From NCBI GenBank assembly GCA_947168065.1, contig CAMVKH010000004.1, forward strand, positions 124,001 through 188,000: 64,000 nt of DNA. Reading direction: 5' to 3'. The first letter of the stretch is position 1; each line of letters starts with the position of its first letter. Under the pieces are notes generated by a model. The model was given only the letters and a program-made list of their open reading frames with translations, was not told the DNA's origin and searched no databases. This document shows, piece by piece, positions 8,427-17,357 of the stretch. This DNA is from an uncultured Bacteroidales bacterium (GTDB taxonomy: Bacteria > Bacteroidota > Bacteroidia > Bacteroidales > UBA932). The position numbers and the translations under genes are program-made.

Positions 8427-11400
8427 CGGACGGCTGGCTTCTCTTTCCGGCGATAGAGTTCGTAGTAGAAGAGCGGAACGAAGAGCAGGCTCACCAGCGT
8501 ACCGACCACCATGCCGCCGATCAGGGCGACGGAGAGAGGGAACTGCAGGTCTGCGCCCATCGTGCCATGGATGAGGAAGGGCGCAATGGCGCCGATGGTC
8601 GTAAGGCTCGTCATCAGGATGGGCTTCAGACGCCGCTGCCCGCCCACGAGGATGGCACGCAGCAGCGGCATTCCCTCCCGACGCAGGCGATTGATGGTGT
8701 CAACCTTCAGGATGGAGTCGTTGATGACGATGCCGGCCATCACCACGATGCCGATGAGCGACATCAGGTTGATGCTGCTGCCGGCCACCCGGAGGGCCAG
8801 CAGGGCGCCGAAAATATCGACGGCCACTTCTGAAAGGATGATCAGCGGCTGCGAAAGCGATTCAAACTGTGCGGCCAGGATGAAGAAAAGCAGCAGCAGC
8901 GCCACCAGCAGTACAAGAGTAAGTTCTCGGATCATCGCCCGGCTCTGGTACCAGGTGCCGGTGTAGCGCACTTCAAAGCCGCCGTTGCTGCGGACGGCCC
9001 GGTCCAGGGCCTTTTCGATGGAAGATATCTGTTTGCCGTCAGCCTCGATGCCAAGGGGATAGTAGTTTCCTTCCCGCCCCGAAACGATGCAGCTCAGGTC
9101 GCGGCTGCGCCGTTCCTGAAGGAGGTAAGACAGGGGAATGGAGACACTGTCCCGGCCGGTCACCTGCAGCGCAAGCAGATCGGAAGTCCGTCCGCCGGAC
9201 TGGCCGCCCGTTACGATGACCGGGACCTGGGATGAGCCGGAACGGATGGTCAGAAGTGTCCGTTCGTGCGTGGCGCGGCTGAGGGCGGCATGGACCGAAC
9301 TGAGTTCGACACCGTAGAGCGCCAGCTTTTCGGGATCCGCGAAAAGCACCACCATCTCCTGCCAGGGCACGGCTTCGAGCCGCAAGTCGGGACGTTCGCT
9401 CCGTATCCGGTCGATCAGTCCGTTGAGCCGGTCGGGATCGGGCACGGTCCCGTCGCTGCTGCGCAGCTGCGCCACAAGCGCAGGTCCATCGCCCGTGAAG
9501 ACGAGATTGAAAGGATTGGCGGCTTCGGAGAAGGCATAGGAAGCTTCGGGCCATTGTCCTTCCAGATGAGCGGCCAGCGCCGTTTCAAGTTTGGCCCGGG
9601 CCATGGGTGAACGTGCCTTGAAATACAACCGGGCTCCGTCGGGAGCGATGTCTCCGCTATGGCCCAGGATGAAGTCCTGCCGGCCGGCGAGCAGGCTCCA
9701 CTCCGCAATTTCCCGGGACAGGTCTTCGGGCAGACTCTCCAGCAGCGAGCGGGCACGCGCATCATTTTCAGGAAGGGTGAGCGGCGTATTCCAGGCAATG
9801 TCGAGCAGCGCGTCGTCGTGGGTCAAAGGCGGGAAGGTACGTTTCTCGAGCGTAACGGCCAGGATGGCGGCGGCGGCCATCATCCCGAAGAAGATGGCCC
9901 ATGCAGCCTTCTGATGGCGCAGCACCCAGCCCAGGGCCGACTCATACCAGCGCTCATGCACAGGTGTGCGACGGGCCTTTTCAGTCTCTGCATCTTGCCG
10001 GCGATAGAACAGGACATAGTAAACCGGCAGCACGAATATCGATACGGCGAGCGATGTGACGAGTGTCACCACCACGGCCATGGCCTGGTCGTAGAACAGT
10101 GCTCCGGCTACGCCGCTCAGGAAGATCAGCGGCACGAAGACCGAGCAGGTGGTGAGCACCGAACTGACCATCGGGGCTATGACCTCGCGCGTAGCGCCTA
10201 CGGCAGCATCTTTCAATCCGGCGCCCCGCAGCCGCCACTGCGTGATGTTGTCGATGACGATGATGGAGTTGTCCACCATCATGCCGATGCCCAGGATCAG
10301 ACCCGAGAGTGAGATGATGTTGATGCCCACGCCCATCAGGTACAGGAGAAGGAGCGAGGCGATGAGCGAAACCGGGATGGTGAGTGCCACCAGCAGCGGC
10401 GCACGCCACTGGCGCATGAACAGCAGCAGTACGAGTACAGCCAGCAATGCACCCACGAGGATGTTCGTCTTGAGATTGTCGATCGAGTAGTCGAGCAGTT
10501 CGGTCTGGTTGCGCGTAACCGTGATCTGCAGTTCAGGATACTCATTCCCGAACTGCCGGAGTTGGGCTTCAAGGTTCCGCTTGAGCGCTGCCATCTGTGC
10601 ATCGGACTGTTTGATGACGGCCATGGTCACGGCCCGCTCGCCGCTGCTGCGGACCAGTCCGGCCGCATCGGCCGGGACGAGTGTCACGGCCGCAAGGTCG
10701 CCGAGTCGATAAACGCGGCCTCCTATGCCCAGACGCACGTCTTCGATGTCTGCTGCACTTCGCAGCTCCGCATCGAAGCGGACATTCCACTGGTAGTGTC
10801 CGTCGCGGATGGTGAGGTTTCCCAACGAGAGGTTGGCGCCGTTGATGGCTCTTTCCAGCGATTCGGGTCCGATGCCCAATGCGTCGAGACGGTTCCGGTC
10901 TGGTTCTACCAGGACGGCCGATCCCAGCAGGCCGCTGACATCGACCATCGCCACTTCCGGTATCTGCTCCACCCTGCGGACGAGGACTTCGCGTACGAAG
11001 CGGCTCAGTTCGATGAAACGCTCATCGGACACTTCGCCGGCCGACACATCGAGGAAAAAGGCCGGGATGTCCGTCGCGCTGGCGCGGACGACCTTCGGGC
11101 GCTCCGTCCCCTCGGGCAGGGAGCGAAGCGCCCTGTCGATGCGTTCATTGGTCTCCACGTAGTTGAATCCGGCGTCACTTCCGTGGGTGAAGGTCAGCAC
11201 GATCGTCGCCCCGTCGTTCTTTGCTTCGCAGCGGATGTCCTGCAGAGAAGGAAGTTGCAGCAGTTCCCTGCGAAGGGGCTGTACCAGCGCCAGGTCCACT
11301 TCCCGGGCGGAAGCCCCGGGCAGTGCGGCCTGCACCGTGATGCGCGGCACGTCGATATCGGGCATCAACGACACCGGCAGCCTCCCGACCGAGACCATGC

Positions 11401-11467
11401 CGACGATGAGCACGGCAACAAGTGTCATCGTCACAGCCACAGGACGTTCTATGAGGCGGCGCAGCAT
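8423..11467 (-). CDS. RND efflux permease, first of a tandem pair
   Basis: This 1014-residue RND permease has the canonical HAE1 start (RPVAVTMTLVAVLIVG) and the periplasmic entry motif PDIDVPRITVQAALPGAS. TM4 is GMMVDNSIIVIDN, with the proton-relay Asp kept and Asn next to it. The C-terminal block is GIVVMAGIVINDSILKVD. It is close in length to typical pumps (about 1,010-1,050 residues). It follows the adaptor gene by 3 nt and overlaps the second permease gene by 4 nt. The substrate cannot be read from the sequence. The unusual setting among NVEALA peptide, propeller and redoxin genes raises the possibility of a non-drug cargo. Confidence 0.95.
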   Translation of the reverse strand: MLRRLIERPVAVTMTLVAVLIVGMVSVGRLPVSLMPDIDVPRITVQAALPGASAREVDLALVQPLRRELLQLPSLQDIRCEAKNDGATIVLTFTHGSDAGFNYVETNERIDRALRSLPEGTERPKVVRASATDIPAFFLDVSAGEVSDERFIELSRFVREVLVRRVEQIPEVAMVDVSGLLGSAVLVEPDRNRLDALGIGPESLERAINGANLSLGNLTIRDGHYQWNVRFDAELRSAADIEDVRLGIGGRVYRLGDLAAVTLVPADAAGLVRSSGERAVTMAVIKQSDAQMAALKRNLEAQLRQFGNEYPELQITVTRNQTELLDYSIDNLKTNILVGALLAVLVLLLFMRQWRAPLLVALTIPVSLIASLLLLYLMGVGINIISLSGLILGIGMMVDNSIIVIDNITQWRLRGAGLKDAAVGATREVIAPMVSSVLTTCSVFVPLIFLSGVAGALFYDQAMAVVVTLVTSLAVSIFVLPVYYVLFYRRQDAETEKARRTPVHERWYESALGWVLRHQKAAWAIFFGMMAAAAILAVTLEKRTFPPLTHDDALLDIAWNTPLTLPENDARARSLLESLPEDLSREIAEWSLLAGRQDFILGHSGDIAPDGARLYFKARSPMARAKLETALAAHLEGQWPEASYAFSEAANPFNLVFTGDGPALVAQLRSSDGTVPDPDRLNGLIDRIRSERPDLRLEAVPWQEMVVLFADPEKLALYGVELSSVHAALSRATHERTLLTIRSGSSQVPVIVTGGQSGGRTSDLLALQVTGRDSVSIPLSYLLQERRSRDLSCIVSGREGNYYPLGIEADGKQISSIEKALDRAVRSNGGFEVRYTGTWYQSRAMIRELTLVLLVALLLLFFILAAQFESLSQPLIILSEVAVDIFGALLALRVAGSSINLMSLIGIVVMAGIVINDSILKVDTINRLRREGMPLLRAILVGGQRRLKPILMTSLTTIGAIAPFLIHGTMGADLQFPLSVALIGGMVVGTLVSLLFVPLFYYELYRRKEKPAVR

Positions 11468-11470
11468 AGC

Positions 11471-12544
11471 TTAATCGTGCTGGCGGATTTCAACGGCCGA
11501 GCCGTCGGCCAGGTTGATGTTGCCGGAGGTGATGACGATGGCTCCCTCATGGACTTCGGTACGTTTGCGCTCACAGCCGGTAACAGCATGATGCGTGGTA
11601 TTGCTCCCAACTATGTCAACGTATAGCCACTGGGCTTTCATCGCCGTGGTGTCGAGGGTGAAGATCACATCGTAGCCATCGCGCATGACGACGGCACTTT
11701 TCGGCACTGCCAATTGCAGTGTGCCTTCACTCTGGATGTACAACTTGACATTCATGCCTTCCACCAAACCTCTGGCACCGCGCACGGAGGCCACGACCTC
11801 TACCTGTCCTTTGGCATCGACGAAGGGGTTGATTTCCCGGATGCGTCCTTCATAACGGACCTCCGGCTCTATGAACGGGGATACTGTCACGCTCCGGCCC
11901 ACCGCGATGGCAGGAAGTTCAGACTCCAGCAAAGGGAAGCGCACGTCGAACGTACCATCATCGATGACCACGCAGACCGTACCGGAGGCCTGCTCCCACG
12001 GCTTGACCTTCAAATTAGCCACCACACCTGAAAACGGTGCACGAAGCACGGCGCCGCGGAGATTCAGTTCCGCAGTACGGACAGCCAGTTCCGCCGCCGC
12101 ATAGCCCGAACGGATACGGGCAGCATCCCGAAGGTCACCGGGGATCTGTGTCGTATCGCTGCCGTAGCCATAGCTCACCAACCGGTCGAGATAGTCGAGC
12201 CGCGACCGTTCCAGACTCTGCCGGGCATTCGCAAGCGCCAGCGTCAGCGCTTCCGTGTCAAGCTCGGCGATAGGACTCCCCTTCTGCACCCGGCTGCCAT
12301 TATGGACATAGACCTTCGCAACGGTGCCGGAAGCGGCAAAGGCGAGCTCTGCACGCCTCGCCCCTTCCAGCACTCCGTTGCTCACGATTTCCCGCGAGAA
12401 CAACGTTCGCCGGAGCGTCATCGTATCAACCAGATTCTTCTCGGCAACCGGCACGGCGCGCGCCGCATCCGCGTCATCGGCCTTCCCCTTGCAGGAAAAC
12501 AGCAAAGGAAGCAGAATTGCTACCAGCAGGACTTTTCTTTTCAT
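11471..12544 (-). CDS. RND periplasmic adaptor lipoprotein (HlyD/AcrA type)
   Basis: This 357-residue membrane-fusion protein has a lipoprotein signal (PLLFSCKGK, Cys18). The lipoyl/barrel-sandwich halves are visible as ASGTVAKVYVHNGSRVQKG and RAPFSGVVANLKVKPWEQ, separated by an alpha-helical hairpin rich in Ala and Arg. A beta-barrel domain follows. The adaptor links the inner-membrane permeases to the TolC channel. It lies 15 nt downstream of a propeller lipoprotein gene, not directly next to tolC as in most RND operons. This is the main sign that extra genes have entered the operon. Confidence 0.93.
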   Translation of the reverse strand: MKRKVLLVAILLPLLFSCKGKADDADAARAVPVAEKNLVDTMTLRRTLFSREIVSNGVLEGARRAELAFAASGTVAKVYVHNGSRVQKGSPIAELDTEALTLALANARQSLERSRLDYLDRLVSYGYGSDTTQIPGDLRDAARIRSGYAAAELAVRTAELNLRGAVLRAPFSGVVANLKVKPWEQASGTVCVVIDDGTFDVRFPLLESELPAIAVGRSVTVSPFIEPEVRYEGRIREINPFVDAKGQVEVVASVRGARGLVEGMNVKLYIQSEGTLQLAVPKSAVVMRDGYDVIFTLDTTAMKAQWLYVDIVGSNTTHHAVTGCERKRTEVHEGAIVITSGNINLADGSAVEIRQHD

Positions 12545-12559
12545 CGCGGTCAGAGATGT

Positions 12560-13513
12560 TCAGTTCAGAAAATGATCGCAATACACCAATCGAGGACCCT
12601 CTTCCGGGGTAATATCAATCGCATACAGAGTGTCTTTTTCAAAGTCATAGGTGAACCATGACACATCTGTATCCAGCTGAAACCGCCGCAATAGTTTACC
12701 ATTCCAGTTGAAAAGGAGAATATCCCGATCGGCGAATTTGGCCAGAATGTGTTTTTCGTCGGAACAAGCATTCCCGGAAAAACAGAAAGGACGGGCGTAA
12801 GGTTTTCTTTCAACGCCTTCCAGGGGCAACAACACCTCTTTGAGAATCTTCCCTTCCGACGAAACAATCCGCAAATAGGGATCGAAACCATAAAAGGCCG
12901 CAAACTTGTCCTTGTCAGGATGCACGGTTAGCGTTTTATTGAAACGCATGGGCATCATATCGTTGGGATCTGTTTCAAAATCCGGGTAACTGCAGATGTA
13001 GTCACCGACTCCGTCCTTGTTGGTGAGTCTGTACTCAAAGGAAGGATCCATGCTCATGTTCAAGTAACCCGTCGACAGCTCTTTCACCCCATTTAGAGGT
13101 TCAGCACCGATATTGATGTCTTGTGTTGAAATGCAGCGGAAACTTCCGGTATCATCCCATTCGTAGCTTTTTTTTACGCCGCCAAGATCAACGAAAGAAA
13201 AGCCGTTGGTAGTTCCGACAAAACTTCTTACATCGGGCCGAAGAACCTCTCCCGGCCCCCTTCCCCTTGTTCCTTCATAGAATCCTTCTCCTGTCAGAGG
13301 TAGCGGATACACTACAAATGGATAATCCGTATTGTCTTGATATATGACAATTTTGTCGGATATCGCAAGAATACACCTTGGATTGACAAGAGAAGGATTA
13401 CATACCACCGTCTGCATTCCTCTCTCTTCTAAATCACAAAGTTTCCCCTCCTGCTTCGTACACGAAGAAAGCAGGAGAATCAGGGAACAAGACAGTAAAA
13501 TTAAATTACGCAT
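12560..13513 (-). CDS. BF3164-type 6-bladed beta-propeller lipoprotein (copy 1)
   Basis: The ATG at 13513 is chosen because it gives a lipoprotein signal (MRNLILLSCSLILLLSSC). A longer reading from 13555 would bury it. The mature part (about 300 residues) has the repeated beta-strand pattern of TolB-like propellers of the BF3164 family, with blade-like stretches such as GEGFYEGTRGRGPGEVLRPD, where the RGRGPGE motif is diagnostic. The function is unknown. Its start overlaps the end of the NVEALA gene by 13 nt, so the two are likely coupled. The gene is visibly less GC-rich than the adaptor gene downstream. A second copy of this peptide/propeller pair lies at 15926-17259. Confidence 0.8.
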   Translation of the reverse strand: MRNLILLSCSLILLLSSCTKQEGKLCDLEERGMQTVVCNPSLVNPRCILAISDKIVIYQDNTDYPFVVYPLPLTGEGFYEGTRGRGPGEVLRPDVRSFVGTTNGFSFVDLGGVKKSYEWDDTGSFRCISTQDINIGAEPLNGVKELSTGYLNMSMDPSFEYRLTNKDGVGDYICSYPDFETDPNDMMPMRFNKTLTVHPDKDKFAAFYGFDPYLRIVSSEGKILKEVLLPLEGVERKPYARPFCFSGNACSDEKHILAKFADRDILLFNWNGKLLRRFQLDTDVSWFTYDFEKDTLYAIDITPEEGPRLVYCDHFLN

Positions 13514-13773
13514 GTTCCACGGTTTGAACAAGAAGTAACAGAAACAATTACGCATGGATCACACTTATAGACATCTATCCACAATGGATCGAACATGCTT
13601 ATACCCTCAACTGTATGAAAGCATTTGATTGAATTTCTAGGATTTGAGACAGGATCAGCAAGCGCTTCGGCATTCGCCTTCATCAAATACGCATCGCTGT
13701 GAGACGCTTTCATGAGCGATAAGGCCGCGGAAAGAAACAATACGGCGATTACCAGAATCAGTTTTCTTTTCAT
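13501..13773 (-). CDS. NVEALA-family small exported peptide (copy 1)
   Basis: This 90-residue product has a hydrophobic leader, then MKANAEALADP near residues 32-42, which resembles the NVEALA motif of a Bacteroidales family of exported peptides. The C-terminal part has five Cys, including KCDPC, and would suit disulfides or cofactor binding. The family role is not established. Its end overlaps the start of the propeller lipoprotein by 13 nt, and a CxxC redoxin lipoprotein gene lies immediately upstream. This combination of Cys-rich peptide, redoxin and propeller suggests a secreted, oxidatively folded product. Confidence 0.72.
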   Translation of the reverse strand: MKRKLILVIAVLFLSAALSLMKASHSDAYLMKANAEALADPVSNPRNSIKCFHTVEGISMFDPLWIDVYKCDPCVIVSVTSCSNRGTCVI

Positions 13774-13786
13774 GATAATGAATTGA

Positions 13787-14347
13787 TTAATGGTTATTAT
13801 TATTTATTGACAGGAGAGTTTTCGTAAAGACAGACATCAAAGCTTTGCTTGATAACGGATTGCCGACCATGACGGGATGCTTGTCATACAACAAGAAAGA
13901 ATGAAACCGCTGGTCTGTCGGGATAAGCGTTGCCGGCATCAAACCGTCAAAATCAACATATACCGGAAAGCCTGTTTCCCTTTCTGAAAGAGCCCGAATG
14001 ACATGAGAGACATCTTCGGGCTTTGGAGAAAAGAGTACGACAACTTGAAAGGTCTTGAGCGAATCAGCCATTTGAAACATTGGTTTCTTATCTGGCAGAT
14101 GATTAATCGCGCAATCGGTACATTCGTCTTTACCGTGAAAGTAAACAATGGTCGGCAGGGAAAGATCGATCTGACAAAAGCTGCTGTTTTGCCCTTCGAT
14201 CTTGAGCAAGTTATCGGGCAGGTCGATTGACGACTCCTCGAACGATCGGAGCATCTGGATAACCTTCCTTGTTTCAATGTCACTCTTGCAACCCATGATG
14301 AATGTCGGGAGCATTAGCAATAGCCCTATGTAGATATGACGTTTCAT
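13787..14347 (-). CDS. Thioredoxin-fold lipoprotein with CxxC
   Basis: This 186-residue protein has a lipoprotein signal (MLPTFIMGCKS, Cys20). A thioredoxin-like core follows, with a predicted strand PTIVYFHGKDECTDC; CTDC is a possible redox-active pair, and the His and Lys upstream are typical of Bacteroidales redoxins. It lacks the full TlpA/ResA signature, so the exact family is uncertain. It lies 1 nt downstream of the tolC-like gene and 13 nt upstream of the NVEALA peptide gene. A role in keeping or shuffling the peptide's cysteines is an inference from position. Confidence 0.65.
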   Translation of the reverse strand: MKRHIYIGLLLMLPTFIMGCKSDIETRKVIQMLRSFEESSIDLPDNLLKIEGQNSSFCQIDLSLPTIVYFHGKDECTDCAINHLPDKKPMFQMADSLKTFQVVVLFSPKPEDVSHVIRALSERETGFPVYVDFDGLMPATLIPTDQRFHSFLLYDKHPVMVGNPLSSKALMSVFTKTLLSINNNNH

Positions 14348-14348
14348 T

Positions 14349-15854
14349 TTACTTTATTTTACCCAACGATTCGAAATTTGCTTCGATGTTGGTTTGATTC
14401 AAATAATCATAAAGCGTCATCTGGCGGATGGCGTAGTAGTACTGCCACCAGGCAGCGAGGTCCTGGAGGTAGCGGATGGCAGCGCTCTCCATCTCCGACT
14501 GGGCGGTGTTGAGTTCCGTGACACCCGTCGACCCCGCGAGAAAGCGCTCCCGGGCAGCAGCATAGCGGTCCCGGCCAACGGCTTCCGCCTTGCGTGACAC
14601 CTCGCACTGCCCGCCCTGACGGTTGAACTGCATGACTTTCAGCGCGACGTTCTCACGCAGCGAAGCAAGCGCCTGACTGATCTGTGCCTCGACCACCTCG
14701 GCCTGAGACTGCGCCACCTTCACGCGCCCTTTACCGACGCCCCAGTCGAGGATGGGCAGCGAGAGCGTCAATCCCACGACCTCCTGGTCAAGTGGATTGC
14801 GGTAGGCTGCAGGCAGGTCGCGGCCAACCTGGTTCAGGCCGAAGCGGGCAGACAGGTTGGCCGATGGCCCAGCGGCAGCCTTGGCCTGCGCCACGGCACG
14901 CTGAGCGTTGAGCGTCCGGACTTCGTACCCGAGGAGCGTGGACGAATGATCAAAGACCTTCTCCAGCACATCGTCGTAGGGAAGCATCAGCGCCTCTTCG
15001 GCTTCCGGCGCGTCGAGCGAGAGCGTGACAGTCTCATTATATCCAAGATAGTTACGAAGGCGCATCATCGCCACCTGCTCCGTCACGGAGCAATCGCTGA
15101 TCGAGAGGTCGTCGTTGAGGAGCTTGAGCTCCAGTTGCAGCACCTCGTCCCTTGAGAGACTGCCGAGTTTGAAGCGTTCCTGCGCAATAGCGTACAACTG
15201 TGCCGTATTCTCGCGGCTGGCCTTTGCGGTCTCCAGACGCTGCTGCGCCAGCAGCAGGTCGAAGAAGTACCCCGCCACCGTAACGGTAATCGCCTCCATC
15301 GCTTCCAGGTACTCGCGCTTGGCCAACTCGTACTTGCGCGGCTCGATCTTCTTCTCCCAGCGGAAGCTGTTGTACGCACTGATAGGTTGGCTCAGGCTCA
15401 CATACACAGGACTGGAGCTCCAGGTAAGGCGGCTCTCAGGAGAGAACTGGTCGAGACGCCCCAGGCCCGTCGTGACGGACACGGTACCGCCCGTCCACGT
15501 GATATTCTGGTTGAGCGAGAGCGACAGGCTGTTATTCAGCGTGTTGTTACCCACATAGTTGAAGGCTCCCGTCGTCGCATCCTGCAGGGCAACCAGCGAG
15601 CGGTTGTACTGCCCCAGCGATCCCGAAAGTCGCAGTGCCGGCAGCTGCTCGGCCTGAAACGCCCGATACTCCCAATACCCCGTCAGGAAGGTATGCCGCG
15701 CCAGCAGGGCCGCCGGCGACTGGTCGTGGGCTGTGGCGATGGCGTCAGAAAGGGAAAGGGTAAGAAGATGATTATTACTGGTTTCTTGAGATTGCCCATT
15801 TGCTTGTCCGAGGAAAAGCAAGATCATCCCAAAAAGCAAGTGCGTGCGTTTCAT
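14349..15854 (-). CDS. TolC-family outer-membrane efflux protein
   Basis: The start at 15854 is chosen because it opens with a signal peptide (MKRTHLLFGMILLFLGQANG) and lies downstream of a -7 box at 15903-15910. The product is about 501 residues. It has two related halves of long amphipathic helices and the family motifs LSLSDAIATAHDQSPA and VVGLTLSLPILDWG. It forms the outer-membrane channel for the two RND permeases. It is GC-rich like the pump genes, but low-GC peptide and propeller genes flank it on both sides, so the operon looks assembled from parts of different origin. Confidence 0.93.
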   Translation of the reverse strand: MKRTHLLFGMILLFLGQANGQSQETSNNHLLTLSLSDAIATAHDQSPAALLARHTFLTGYWEYRAFQAEQLPALRLSGSLGQYNRSLVALQDATTGAFNYVGNNTLNNSLSLSLNQNITWTGGTVSVTTGLGRLDQFSPESRLTWSSSPVYVSLSQPISAYNSFRWEKKIEPRKYELAKREYLEAMEAITVTVAGYFFDLLLAQQRLETAKASRENTAQLYAIAQERFKLGSLSRDEVLQLELKLLNDDLSISDCSVTEQVAMMRLRNYLGYNETVTLSLDAPEAEEALMLPYDDVLEKVFDHSSTLLGYEVRTLNAQRAVAQAKAAAGPSANLSARFGLNQVGRDLPAAYRNPLDQEVVGLTLSLPILDWGVGKGRVKVAQSQAEVVEAQISQALASLRENVALKVMQFNRQGGQCEVSRKAEAVGRDRYAAARERFLAGSTGVTELNTAQSEMESAAIRYLQDLAAWWQYYYAIRQMTLYDYLNQTNIEANFESLGKIK

Positions 15855-15902
15855 AGAGACCAATCGGATAAAGCATAGTACACGAAAAATAAAGGCCAAG
15901 AA

Positions 15903-15910
15903 CAAAGTTA
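15903..15910 (-). promoter_or_regulatory. -7 box for the tolC-like gene
   Basis: On the minus strand TAACTTTG fits TAnnTTTG and lies 48 nt before the chosen start at 15854, in the gap after the second propeller gene. It would give the efflux genes their own promoter. No -33 TTG is seen. Confidence 0.5.
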
Positions 15911-15925
15911 AGCTATTTTTCCGGG

Positions 15926-16972
15926 TTATAAAGAGAAAGAATACAACTCACCATTCATGGTGATTCCGGTCAAAGTTTCCCCATTAGACGACACAATGAA
16001 GCTTGTCAGCGGTTCCTTGATTCGCAGGGCGGAAGATACTTTCCCTTTCAGATCCAAAACATAAAGAATCTCCTCAAATCTGCCCGATCTGACCGCATCC
16101 TGGTCCAGTGTGAGATAATAAATCCGTTTATCCTTGATTTGTATCCAAACGCAATACTCCTCACTCGCGGTTACGCCCTGGCTCAATTTGTCGTTTATCT
16201 GTGCATCTGTTTCCTTGTTATCAAAAGCCACTGAGATATTCTCTCCTTCCCTGTTGAAAATGAAAAGTCTCGGGAAAGAGGCCATGCCCATCAGCAGGTA
16301 TTTCCCATCTTCAGAAACGGCATTCACAGCAAAATAATCAGACGCATCAACAATATGACCATTATCACCAAACGGCTGCACCTTCTCAATTTCTCCGGAT
16401 TCGTCTGATATGACCCAAGAAACTGTCTGATGGTCTTCGAACACATAGCAGAACAAATCCGAGGAGCTGGAAAGAGCGTACATGGTGCTTTTAGGCAAAG
16501 GTCTCCGATAGGCAATCACATCGCTTCCGCCAGAAAGGCACTGCGTAAGATTTACACAAGCCAGTTCTTGTGAAGAAAGACTGTATATGAGAATCTCTGT
16601 GTCACCAGCCTCATTTATCCTGCTGCCGGAAAAACCGGCATCAAGCATTTCATTCGGCCCTCTGCCGCGTTGAATGATACCCTTCGTTTCGCCTGTAGAC
16701 AGATCAATCCATGTGAAACAATAAGCTCCTGCCATCATGTGGAGGAGGGCACAGCCGCCACCAATATCGTAAATACCCGCCGCCCCGATGAAACTGTTTC
16801 CATTCAGGAGAGGGTGTATCTGGCTCTCATCCAATTCCGAAACAGAATAGCTGCTGTTAACGACAATCCTTGCTCCCTCGACAATCTTTGACACTTCTTT
16901 CTGGCACGAAACAGTGAAGAACTGGAGGAAAACGGAAATAATGACAATTGTCGGCAATGAAAACTTTTTCAT
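15926..16972 (-). CDS. BF3164-type 6-bladed beta-propeller lipoprotein (copy 2)
   Basis: This 348-residue protein has a lipoprotein signal (FLQFFTVSCQK, Cys23) and the blade pattern of the BF3164 family, including the diagnostic GIIQRGRGPNEMLDA. It is a paralogue of the product at 12560 in type and length, though not closely similar in sequence. It lies 8 nt downstream of the second NVEALA-like peptide gene, repeating the peptide/propeller gene order. Function is unknown. It is AT-richer than the pump genes. Confidence 0.8.
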   Translation of the reverse strand: MKKFSLPTIVIISVFLQFFTVSCQKEVSKIVEGARIVVNSSYSVSELDESQIHPLLNGNSFIGAAGIYDIGGGCALLHMMAGAYCFTWIDLSTGETKGIIQRGRGPNEMLDAGFSGSRINEAGDTEILIYSLSSQELACVNLTQCLSGGSDVIAYRRPLPKSTMYALSSSSDLFCYVFEDHQTVSWVISDESGEIEKVQPFGDNGHIVDASDYFAVNAVSEDGKYLLMGMASFPRLFIFNREGENISVAFDNKETDAQINDKLSQGVTASEEYCVWIQIKDKRIYYLTLDQDAVRSGRFEEILYVLDLKGKVSSALRIKEPLTSFIVSSNGETLTGITMNGELYSFSL

Positions 16973-16980
16973 AACTCTTT

Positions 16981-17259
16981 TTATTCATCTCCAGGCTCTT
17001 CTTCGATAGAAACTGAGCAATAACCACCCTCGGTAATACCCTTACCCCACGCGTATTCGCAATGGATACATATAAGTACGCGTTTAAAAAGACTGAAGTC
17101 ATATTGATTAAAACAAATTGAGGAGCTGTCACGAAGTACTATCAAGGCTTTAGCGTTTTCTTTTACGAACGAATCCTTGTCCATGTTGTTTGCAATCAGA
17201 AAAAAGGGGAATGCAGAAAACAGTACTGCCACGAATAGTGAAATGATTAATCTTTTCAT
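16981..17259 (-). CDS. NVEALA-like small exported peptide (copy 2)
   Basis: This 92-residue product has a hydrophobic signal (residues 1-24), then VKENAKALIV, a degenerate form of the NVEALA motif, and a Cys-containing C-terminal part (SICF, LICIHC, GYC). The size, motif position and neighbouring propeller gene match copy 1 at 13501. It is the first gene of the minus-strand array, and its upstream region is cut by mobile-element ends at 17308 and 17358. It may therefore have lost its native promoter. Confidence 0.6.
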   Translation of the reverse strand: MKRLIISLFVAVLFSAFPFFLIANNMDKDSFVKENAKALIVLRDSSSICFNQYDFSLFKRVLICIHCEYAWGKGITEGGYCSVSIEEEPGDE

Positions 17260-17307
17260 AATGCAAAGTGTTATAAGGTAATATGTTAATGAGATATATC
17301 ATTGCTA

Positions 17308-17327
17308 TCCACTAAAAATTGTGGACG
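17308..17327. repeat. Solitary IS4-type terminal repeat
   Basis: TCCACTAAAAATTGTGGACG matches, with one mismatch in 20, the reverse complement of the right end of the IS4-family element at 21375-21394. No transposase is attached. It is probably the remnant of another copy cut by the IS30-family insertion 30 bp away. It also forms a small TCCAC/GTGGA hairpin. Confidence 0.65.
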
Positions 17328-17357
17328 TAGTTAAAAGTTAAAGGTGAATTCTAATTA

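Noticed and set aside
5379-11467. Assigning a specific drug-efflux gene name to the RND permeases
   Set aside because: The sequence supports only the RND family. Substrate and name cannot be derived from it.
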